Below, piece by piece: positions 27,122 through 33,874 of a stretch of 64,000 nt of DNA. Under the pieces are notes generated by a model. It saw only the letters and a list, made by a program, of their open reading frames with translations. It did not search any database and was not told the DNA's origin. The DNA lies in NCBI GenBank assembly GCA_963662375.2, contig CAXXRP010000010.1:124001-188000 (forward strand). The letters are read 5' to 3'. A program made the translations under genes and the position numbers. This DNA comes from UBA11612 sp963662375 (GTDB taxonomy: Bacteria; Pseudomonadota; Alphaproteobacteria; Rhodospirillales; Rhodospirillaceae). The first letter of the stretch is position 1, and each line of letters begins with the position of its first letter.

Positions 27122-27646
27122 CTAATTTGTCACCGCCGTTCTCAGTGGGGCGTGCTTCAGGACGCTAGACCTGTCTAGCACGCTTTTGTTGATGAGAAAT
27201 TCCGTGAAATTGCGAATGGATATCACACCATATTCAATCCCAGGATACGGCTCGGCTTCTAGGACGCCTGATTTGATGTTTCTCTGGACCTGATCTGCTA
27301 TGGCGGACAACTTGCGCGGATTGGCCGTCCATATCTTCGCACACCGTTCGGCGGTGATGCCTATATTGCCGCCCGCGTAAGCGGCCAGTTCTCCAATTAT
27401 TCTATTCTGTTTGGGGCTTAACCGACCGCCATATGAAGCACTCCATCGCGCCCAAAGGAACAAGGTAAAGGCACCCAGCGCAAACATTGCCAATGGTGTG
27501 GGGATCAGGTTCATTGCTCGCAGCCAAGTCGCAAAGTCGTCTGGGATGCCAGCGAGGCCGATAATGCGCTCCACGAGCCAAAGCAGAGAAATACCACCCG
27601 TGACAATGGCGGCTGGACCGTTCCCAGCCTTTTCCTTCCAATCCAT
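27122..27646 (-). pseudogene. Membrane protein cargo of IS1595 element 2, 3' end replaced by IS21
   Basis: The native part (down to 27145) encodes two hydrophobic segments (AAIVTGGISLLWLVERIIGLAG and LIPTPLAMFALGAFTLFLW) followed by about 110 soluble residues, SPKQNRIIGELAAYAGGNIGITAERCAKIW onward. The last six residues (TAVTN and stop) come from the IS21 tip, so the true C-terminus is missing. No family is recognised; SAYGG-like features are not informative. It has the same position, strand and layout as the cargo gene in element 1. The truncated product might still be made. Confidence 0.5.
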
Positions 27647-27735
27647 CCAGCCATGCTATGCGCACATTCCATGAAAGTCAACGTTGGGATATAATCCCCT
27701 ACTTTGTAAGCATTCGCCTGTCCGGGGCTCTTTTA

Positions 27736-28905
27736 GTGTCAAATCCTTACGCCGCCTCTTTTAGCGACCTACAGTCTGTTCGCCGCATTGCGGAGACGTA
27801 TGGTTTTTGCCTGGTGAAAAACGTTTACTCGCCCGAACAGATGGAAACTTTGGCGCGGGGTTTAGAAACAGACAATGCTGCGTTCGAGGGCAATTTTCCG
27901 GAACTTATGACTTGCCCATCGTTACGCTGGGCCGTCGTGGAGCCTCGCGTCCTGGCCATAGCCCGCACGCTCATGCCCGGCCCTCTGTACTACTACGGCG
28001 AATCCCATGTGAATTATGAAACGGAGATCGGCCCGCGCACGAAATCGCCATTCGCAAAAATGCACTTTGACGCTCGCGGCACCCCAAATTCCCTGGATGC
28101 ATTCTGGTCCAGCCCTACAGATCAGATTTTCCGTGGATACCGCTTTGGTGTTTACTTTCAGAATTACAAACAATGGAGTGGCGGCCTGCTCGTGATCGCA
28201 GGTAGCCACCGCCGTGCGCTTAGCGAATACGGCGGCGGCGGCGCAACGATCGAGTTGGATTTCAAGTTGTTGGTAATCGACAGCCAAAGTTTCACCGTGG
28301 GCTGGCCGAAGAAAGACGTTCACATCGTTCCGACGGAACCTGGCGACTTGGTGATATGGAACTTACGTACCATGCATAGCGCGGGTGCGCGAGGCCTTGC
28401 AGAACGACCGGACCTTGCAATGCTTCCAGCCTTCGAAAAACAGATTTACGAAAAATTTCCGAATATATTTCGGCCTCAGCCCGGCCCGCGGAATGCATTT
28501 TTTTTCGACTATGGCACGCCCACAGAAGAAGTGGACCTTTACATCAAGCACCGCAGCTTCAAACTAACTCCTGAGCGCCTGGAGCAGGTCGCGGATTGGC
28601 GTTACGACGATGATGCCGTGGAATCCATATTCAAGGCTAAAGACATTGGCATTCGGTTCGACCCAATTATCACATATCTCTCGATTCAAGTTGACGCGAT
28701 GCACAAACTGGGGGCAACAGATTCCGAGATTCAAGATTTGCGGGAACGATTGTTTGCGCTGCTGGAACGACACGAGGAGTTCTCGCCGTATTTTCCGCTG
28801 TTTTCCAAGGACCAATTTAAGCGGCTCGCGGCGCAGAACCGCGACGAAGCCGTAAACTATGCGGTGAAGTCAATACAGGAGCGAGCGGCCGGCGCTATGG
28901 CCTGA
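27736..28905 (+). CDS. Phytanoyl-CoA dioxygenase (PhyH)-family protein
   Basis: From the GTG at 27736 it has 389 residues and the Fe(II)/2-oxoglutarate double-stranded beta-helix pattern: H110 and D112 in KMHFDARG, and the distal His214 in NLRTMHSAGARG with an arginine soon after. The open frame runs upstream into the IS1595 terminal repeat, so its first 26 codons are IS-derived; the transposon inserted just before or at the original 5' end. Members hydroxylate small molecules or lipids; substrate here is unknown. The frame is otherwise intact, but its own promoter may be lost. Confidence 0.75.
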   Translation: MSNPYAASFSDLQSVRRIAETYGFCLVKNVYSPEQMETLARGLETDNAAFEGNFPELMTCPSLRWAVVEPRVLAIARTLMPGPLYYYGESHVNYETEIGPRTKSPFAKMHFDARGTPNSLDAFWSSPTDQIFRGYRFGVYFQNYKQWSGGLLVIAGSHRRALSEYGGGGATIELDFKLLVIDSQSFTVGWPKKDVHIVPTEPGDLVIWNLRTMHSAGARGLAERPDLAMLPAFEKQIYEKFPNIFRPQPGPRNAFFFDYGTPTEEVDLYIKHRSFKLTPERLEQVADWRYDDDAVESIFKAKDIGIRFDPIITYLSIQVDAMHKLGATDSEIQDLRERLFALLERHEEFSPYFPLFSKDQFKRLAAQNRDEAVNYAVKSIQERAAGAMA

Positions 28906-29270
28906 CCCTTAAGCTCATGGCCGCCGCGTGGCGAGCCCCGAAGCTTGGGAATCAGTGAACCCATTCCGCAACGTCGATGTCCCGGTTGTGCCCTATCTCA
29001 CGCAAGATCCTGCTAGTGAGGGCATTGGTCATTGTTGCAAAACAAACGAAGGCCCTGGCAGCCGTTTTTTGTCGCTTAGGTAGGCAATGGTGAGTGGAGC
29101 AGGGGCGTGATGCATGGAAACTCTCGGGCTAGGTTAGGCCCCTGCTAAGGCATCGTTGCCCTCACTTTGTACACGTACGCCCTCCACCTTAGGTACCTAT
29201 ACGGTATCTATATGCTATTAAAGAAAATAAAAATCCACCTAACTGATTGAATTAGATTGATTTTATATTG
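28906..29270 (+). other. Gene-free stretch left of tRNA-Pro
   Basis: No protein or RNA gene recognised. The bases AAAAATCCACCT at about 29228-29239 repeat the start of the terminator stem found beside the tRNA fragment at 20.07 kb, suggesting a drifted tRNA terminator or duplicated att flank. Confidence 0.4.
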
Positions 29271-29344
29271 TCGGAGTGAGAGGATTCGAACCTCCGGCCC
29301 CTGCCTCCCGAAGGCAGTGCTCTACCAGGCTGAGCTACACTCCG
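29271..29344 (-). tRNA. tRNA-Pro (anticodon CGG)
   Basis: A complete cloverleaf can be drawn: acceptor CGGAGTG/CACTCCG, D-arm GCTC...GAGC, anticodon arm CTGCC-TTCGGGA-GGCAG with anticodon CGG, and T-arm GGAGG-TTCGAAT-CCTCT. The CCA end is not encoded (CA follows the discriminator A). One T-stem pair is G-T. Its 3' end faces the accessory region and is duplicated at 20112-20139. Confidence 0.93.
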
Positions 29345-29441
29345 GCAGCACCAGTTAACGCTGGAGGGCGTGCTTATAGCCGTATGGGGGCTGGGGGCGC
29401 AAGCGCTCCGGAGTCCGGCGAATCCCTTGATTGTCAGGCGG

Positions 29442-30461
29442 TTAGTGCGCTCGCTCGATGCAGAAGTCTATTATGTCCAGCAAGGCGGTCTTGATTTCGC
29501 CTTGGGGGAAGATGCCCAAAGCGTCCCTAGCCACGGCGCCGTAATGTTTGGCACGGTTGATCGTGTCGGCGACGCTGCCATGGATCTTCATGAGGTCCAT
29601 CGCCCGGCTCAGGTCTTCGCCGGTCTGGTCCAAGTCCTCCAGCGCACGTTTCCAAAAGGTGCGCTCCTCGTCGCTTCCGCGGCGAAAGGCAAGGATCACC
29701 GGTAAGGTGATTTTGCCCTCGCGGAAATCATCACCGATGGTCTTGCCTAGCTCATGCTGGCGCGCCGAGTAATCCAGCACGTCGTCGATAAGCTGGAACG
29801 CGATGCCGAGATTGAGGCCGTAGACCCGCAGCGCCTCTTCCTCCACATCGGGGCGCTCAGCCACAACGGCGCCGATACGCGCGGCAGCGGCGAACAGTTC
29901 CGCGGTCTTGGACTGAATCACCTCCAAGTACTGGGCTTCGCTGGTCTCTGTGTTGTTAGTCGTGAGCAGCTGATGCACTTCGCCCTCGGCGATAACCGAT
30001 GAGGCGCGCGAGAGAATCTGAAGCACCTTCAACGAGCCGTCTTCCACCAGTAATTCGAAAGCCCGGCTGAACAGAAAGTCGCCCACCAGCACGCTGGATT
30101 GATTGCCCCAAATGGCATTGGCGCTAGACTGGCCCCTGCGCAATTCGCTGTCGTCGACAACATCATCATGCAGCAGGGTGGCGGTGTGGATAAACTCCAC
30201 GCAGGTGGAAAGCTTTATGTGGCGTTCGCCGGGATAACCGCACAAGCGTGCTGACGCCAGTGTCAGGATAGGGCGCAGGCGTTTGCCGCCGGCGGCGACG
30301 ATGTGTCCCGCCAGTTGTGGGATCAACGCCACAGGGCTGTGCATGCGCTCAACTATGGTGCGGTTCATTGCCTTCAGGTCCTCGTCCACCAGCTCAACCA
30401 GAGCGTCAAGCGCTTCAGTCTTGGCGCGGCGGCTGGCATCCAGATTGACGACAGTGGGCAA
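29442..30461 (-). CDS. ispB: Long-chain polyprenyl diphosphate synthase (octaprenyl type)
   Basis: It makes the isoprenoid side chain of ubiquinone by adding isopentenyl units to an allylic diphosphate. The 339-residue protein has the first aspartate-rich motif LLHDDVVDDS (D99, D100, D103) and the second LIDDVLDY (D226, D227, D230), the GGKRLRP substrate motif near 59-63, and ends LLDIIDFCIERAH. Small residues before the first motif allow a long product, in keeping with IspB. It is transcribed away from the DUF2007 gene; this divergent ispB/DUF2007 arrangement is common in alphaproteobacteria. Confidence 0.93.
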   Translation of the reverse strand: MPTVVNLDASRRAKTEALDALVELVDEDLKAMNRTIVERMHSPVALIPQLAGHIVAAGGKRLRPILTLASARLCGYPGERHIKLSTCVEFIHTATLLHDDVVDDSELRRGQSSANAIWGNQSSVLVGDFLFSRAFELLVEDGSLKVLQILSRASSVIAEGEVHQLLTTNNTETSEAQYLEVIQSKTAELFAAAARIGAVVAERPDVEEEALRVYGLNLGIAFQLIDDVLDYSARQHELGKTIGDDFREGKITLPVILAFRRGSDEERTFWKRALEDLDQTGEDLSRAMDLMKIHGSVADTINRAKHYGAVARDALGIFPQGEIKTALLDIIDFCIERAH

Positions 30462-30650
30462 CGTTCTCGGTCCTTCTGATCGGGCGCCCAGGCGAGCGCC
30501 GCAAAATACGGGGGACGGTCAAAGGAGGCAAGGTCCGCCCGTCTAACGCCAGCTTTCCCCTATTCCTTGCTAATTCTATGCGGGAGCGGCACCCTGGGGT
30601 CAACATAATCTGACCGCGAAGCGTACAGACCTGCGGATGAGGATCGCTCC

Positions 30651-30881
30651 ATGATCGAGTTATTGCGCTCGGAAAATCCAGCGCTGATTTCCGCCCTCAA
30701 GGCAGCTCTCACAGACGCACAGATTCAAGTGTTCGAGTTCGACGGCGCTTGGGCCGACACCTATGTAGGGGTGACGCCCCGCCGCCTTATGGTGGCTGAT
30801 GAGGATCTAGAGGAAGCCCGGACCGTGGCACAGGCTATTTGTCCCGAAGAGTTACCACCCGAGGATCCGCCGGGATCATAA
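30651..30881 (+). CDS. DUF2007 small protein
   Basis: A 76-residue protein with the DUF2007 pattern: IELLRSENPALISALKAALTDAQIQVFEFD, then PRRLMVADEDLEEARTVAQAI. A ferredoxin-like fold is expected. Members are annotated as putative signal-transducing proteins, but no role is proven. The ATG follows GAGGATCGCTCC. It lies six bases before the methyltransferase gene, so the two are co-transcribed. Confidence 0.82.
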   Translation: MIELLRSENPALISALKAALTDAQIQVFEFDGAWADTYVGVTPRRLMVADEDLEEARTVAQAICPEELPPEDPPGS

Positions 30882-30887
30882 ATTCAT

Positions 30888-31640
30888 ATGAAGACTGACG
30901 ACTCTCACTCCGACGCGCACTACACCGAAGATACTCTACTGGGCGGCCGAGTTATCGTGCGACAGCCTATTTCGGGCTATCGCGCGGCGCTCGATCCGGT
31001 GTTGCTTGCTGCCGCAGTGAGCGCGAAGGCCGGGCAAAATGTATTGGACGCCGGCTGCGGCACTGGGGCGGCGATGTTTTGTCTTGCGGCGCGCGTGTCT
31101 GGTCTCCAGCTTACCGGCTTAGAGGTGCAGTCGAACCTCGCGGCGTTTGCGCGCGCGGGTGTGGCGCTCAACAAACTGGAGGGTAGCGCCCGCATTCTTG
31201 ATGGTGACATTGGCCGGCCGCCGCTAGCGCTGAAAAACGTATTCGATATCGTATTGACCAATCCGCCCTACGTTGATGTGGGCTCTGCGCCGCCCAATAG
31301 GTCGTTGGCGACGGCGCATAGGGAGGATCATGTCGACTTAGCTGCATGGATCGCGGGCTGCCTCGCCTGTCTGAAGCAAACGGGGCGGTTGGTGATGATT
31401 CATCGCGCGGACCGATTGTCCGATATCCTCACCGCGCTCCACGAAAAAGCGGGCGACATACGTATTTTTCCCGTATTGCCGAAAGCCGGTGAGGCGGCCC
31501 GGCGTGTGATCGTGGACGCCGGCAAGGATCGCCGCTCACCCGACACCCTTTTTCCGTGCCTGGTTCTGCATGACGAGGAAGGTGGTTACACGGCGGCCGG
31601 CGAGGGTGTATTGCGGGACGCAAAACCGCTGCCCATCTAA
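30888..31640 (+). CDS. trmN6: tRNA1(Val) N6-adenine methyltransferase-like protein
   Basis: A 250-residue class I SAM-dependent methyltransferase. The SAM motif is DAGCGTG (residues 54-60) and the catalytic NPPY is at 125-128, the set typical of N6-adenine tRNA/RNA methylases of the TrmN6/YfiC group. The N-terminal TEDTLLGGRVIVRQPISGYRAALDPVLLAAA is characteristic of the alphaproteobacterial version. It sits in a block with DUF2007, an S49 peptidase and glyQS. The exact target (A37 of tRNA-Val) is inferred from family. Confidence 0.78.
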   Translation: MKTDDSHSDAHYTEDTLLGGRVIVRQPISGYRAALDPVLLAAAVSAKAGQNVLDAGCGTGAAMFCLAARVSGLQLTGLEVQSNLAAFARAGVALNKLEGSARILDGDIGRPPLALKNVFDIVLTNPPYVDVGSAPPNRSLATAHREDHVDLAAWIAGCLACLKQTGRLVMIHRADRLSDILTALHEKAGDIRIFPVLPKAGEAARRVIVDAGKDRRSPDTLFPCLVLHDEEGGYTAAGEGVLRDAKPLPI

Positions 31641-31688
31641 AGCCTTTGCCATTTTCATTAGGCATCTCAAGCATTAGGCTATCCGCCC

Positions 31689-32570
31689 ATGAGCATCCCC
31701 GACATCATCAATGATTTTGTGGCCCGCTACGATCTGGGGGGGAGCAGTAATGTACCTGTCGTGACCATTTTGCGTATGCATGGCGCGATTGGCGGCGGCG
31801 GTATGGGCCGCCAGGGCCTTAGTCTCGCGGCGTTGGAACCGGCCATAAAGAAAGCGTTCACAAAGCGTGCGCGCGCCGTATGCCTTCTCATAAATTCGCC
31901 GGGCGGATCAGCGGTGCAGTCGGCGCAAATCGCCGGGTATATCCGTCACCTCTCTCAAGAAAAGAAAATTCCTGTCTTCGCCTTTGCCGAAGATGTGGCG
32001 GCGTCGGGCGGTTACTGGCTGTCCCTGGCCGCCGATGAAATTTACGCCGACGCCATGTCGATCGTCGGGTCCATCGGCGTGATTTCCGCTAGTTTTGGCT
32101 TTCAGGAGTTGATGGAGAGGATTGGCGTCGAACGCCGCGTGCATACCCAGGGCGACCACAAGAGTCTTCTCGATCCGTTCAAGCCGGAAGACCCCGACGA
32201 AGTGAAACGCCTCACGGGTATCCAATCGGATATCCACCGGCAATTTATCGCTGCAGTAAAGCAGCGGCGCGGTGAACGCCTAGTGGCTAGCGATGAAACT
32301 GTGTTCAATGGCGACATATGGACGGGCGAGCGCGCACTTGAACTGGGACTGGTGGACGGCCTCGGCGATATGAGGACGATCATTCGCCGCAAGTATGGCC
32401 CCGATGTTCGCTTCATGATGGTCAGGCGGCCCATGAGTTGGCTTGAACGCCGCCTTGGCCGCTCGTTGTCTTCTGAATCATTTGTGCCGGATGCCATGTC
32501 CGGCGGCTGGGCCGCGGACCTCATTGCCGCCGTCGAGGAGCGTGCACTTTGGGCGCGCTTCGGCTTGTGA
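31689..32570 (+). CDS. S49-family serine peptidase (SppA/SohB-like)
   Basis: The 293-residue protein has the signal-peptide-peptidase clan fold: LLINSPGGSAVQSAQIAGYIR, the nucleophile Ser106 in AASGGYWLSLAADEI, and the probable general base Lys158 in GDHKSLLDPFKPE. No N-terminal signal or membrane segment is obvious, so it is likely cytoplasmic or peripheral, like short SohB-type enzymes that clear peptides. It follows the methyltransferase by 48 bp and precedes a small membrane protein gene by 13 bp. Confidence 0.88.
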   Translation: MSIPDIINDFVARYDLGGSSNVPVVTILRMHGAIGGGGMGRQGLSLAALEPAIKKAFTKRARAVCLLINSPGGSAVQSAQIAGYIRHLSQEKKIPVFAFAEDVAASGGYWLSLAADEIYADAMSIVGSIGVISASFGFQELMERIGVERRVHTQGDHKSLLDPFKPEDPDEVKRLTGIQSDIHRQFIAAVKQRRGERLVASDETVFNGDIWTGERALELGLVDGLGDMRTIIRRKYGPDVRFMMVRRPMSWLERRLGRSLSSESFVPDAMSGGWAADLIAAVEERALWARFGL

Positions 32571-32583
32571 GCGTCGCTCTGTT

Positions 32584-32817
32584 ATGATCAGCGCTCTCAA
32601 AATTCTCTTTACCGTTGTTGTGATTGTTATCGTCTATTGGGGATTCAAATACCGCTGGCGTATGGGTGAAATGGGTAAATCTGTCGGTGCGGCTCATCGC
32701 AAACGAACCGCCTCGAAGCGTAAGCCGGGACCGCCGGCGGCCCAGGATTTGGTCCAGTGCCCCAAGTGCGGCGCTTATATTCCGGCGGGTTCGGCCTGCT
32801 CCTGTGAAAAAGCGTGA
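32584..32817 (+). CDS. Small membrane protein with C-terminal zinc ribbon (PP0621-like)
   Basis: A 77-residue protein: one N-terminal membrane helix (ILFTVVVIVIVYWGF), a basic linker rich in Lys and Arg, and a C-terminal CPKCGAYIPAGSACSC that could bind zinc. The layout resembles the PP0621 family of small inner-membrane proteins. The ATG at 32584 is chosen; the longer frame to 32443 overlaps the S49 gene and is not protein-like. It is likely co-transcribed with the peptidase and glyQS. Confidence 0.7.
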   Translation: MISALKILFTVVVIVIVYWGFKYRWRMGEMGKSVGAAHRKRTASKRKPGPPAAQDLVQCPKCGAYIPAGSACSCEKA

Positions 32818-32898
32818 AACCGCGTCGATCGCTGTGGCGTCTCTTGATTCTGTCCAGTCGTGTCGATAGCTTCCGCCGCTCCGCTGAAAGAATTAGTG

Positions 32899-33870
32899 AT
32901 GGCCGTCCGTAAAACTAAAACCAAACCAAAAACCAGCTCTAAGGCTAGATCACAGATAAGATCTAAGCCGAAAGCGAAAGCAAAGCGAGCCACAACATCG
33001 AAAACAAAGGCGCCCAGCTTTCAGTCGTTGATTCTGACTCTTCAGGATTTTTGGGCGACGCAGGGCTGCGTTATCTTGCAGCCCTATGATATGGAGATGG
33101 GGGCGGGCACTTTTCATCCCGCCACGACATTGCATGCGCTCGGTCCTCAATCATGGAGCGCCGCTTACGTGCAGCCCTCGCGGCGCCCTACCGACGGGCG
33201 TTACGGCGAAAATCCCAACCGATTGCAGCACTATTACCAGTATCAGGTAATCCTCAAGCCATCGCCCGAGGACCCGCAGGAGCTTTACCTACAAAGCCTG
33301 CGGGCTATAGGAATTGATCCGATGGCCCACGACATTCGCTTCGTTGAAGACGATTGGGAAAGCCCGACGTTGGGCGCCTGGGGACTCGGTTGGGAGGTGT
33401 GGTGCGACGGAATGGAAGTCACCCAGTTCACCTATTTTCAGCAAGTGGGCGGACTGGAATGCAATCCGGTAGCTGTGGAATTGACCTACGGTCTCGAACG
33501 TCTTGCCATGTATGTGCAGGGCGTCGAGAACGTCTATGATCTGGATTTCAATGGGCATGGTGTGAAGTATGGCGACATATTTCACCGTGCTGAAGTGGAA
33601 TATTCGACCCATAACTTCGAACGCGCCAACACGGGCATTCTTTTCAATCGGTTCACCGATTGCGAAAACGAATGCCGCGCGCTACTGGATAATATGCTGG
33701 TGTTACCCGCCTACGACCAATGCATCAAGGCCTCGCATACCTTCAATTTGCTCGATGCGCGCGGCGTGATCAGCGTGACGGAGCGCGCCACCTATATTGG
33801 GCGTGTGCGCGCTCTCGCGAAGTCCTGCTGTGAAGCCTGGTTGTCATCCACCAACCTGCGGGCAGACTAA
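32899..33870 (+). CDS. glyQ: Glycyl-tRNA synthetase alpha subunit with basic N-terminal tail
   Basis: The catalytic alpha subunit of the alpha2-beta2 bacterial glycyl-tRNA synthetase, activating glycine with ATP. From residue ~38 it follows the family closely: SFQSLILTLQDFWATQGCVILQPYDMEMGAGTFHP, LQHYYQYQVILKPSP and VTERATYIGRVRALAK. The ATG at 32899 gives 323 residues, about 30 longer than usual, because of a lysine/arginine/serine/threonine-rich tail. A GTG-start variant would be longer still. It is four bases upstream of glyS and surely co-translated. Confidence 0.95.
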   Translation: MAVRKTKTKPKTSSKARSQIRSKPKAKAKRATTSKTKAPSFQSLILTLQDFWATQGCVILQPYDMEMGAGTFHPATTLHALGPQSWSAAYVQPSRRPTDGRYGENPNRLQHYYQYQVILKPSPEDPQELYLQSLRAIGIDPMAHDIRFVEDDWESPTLGAWGLGWEVWCDGMEVTQFTYFQQVGGLECNPVAVELTYGLERLAMYVQGVENVYDLDFNGHGVKYGDIFHRAEVEYSTHNFERANTGILFNRFTDCENECRALLDNMLVLPAYDQCIKASHTFNLLDARGVISVTERATYIGRVRALAKSCCEAWLSSTNLRAD

Positions 33871-33874
33871 CGTC

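Larger units (their letters stand above)
24564..27144 (-). mobile_element. IS21-family element, copy 2, nested in IS1595 element 2
   Basis: The 2581-bp element has the same ends and length as copy 1. The only coding difference noticed is base 26793 (G, versus T at 13351). The flanks TGGCT and GTGGG do not match, so there is no 5-bp duplication: this copy has probably taken part in a deletion or recombination after insertion, consistent with the truncated gene at its right side. Confidence 0.9.
23092..27701 (+). mobile_element. IS1595-family transposon 2, enlarged by cargo and a nested IS21
   Basis: Perfect 25-bp inverted repeats lie at 23092-23116 and 27677-27701 (left begins TAGGGGATTATATCC). 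Inside are a transposase, a small convergent frame, a broken DNA methyltransferase, the whole IS21 copy 2 and a truncated membrane-protein gene. Flanks TACTTTTA and TACTTTGT share six bases, an imperfect trace of an 8-bp duplication. The unit would be about 2 kb without IS21. Confidence 0.85.

Noticed and set aside
11122..27144. Composite transposon formed by the two IS21 copies
   Set aside because: Copy 1 has its own 5-bp duplication and copy 2 lies inside an independently bounded IS1595 unit, so the two were inserted separately.
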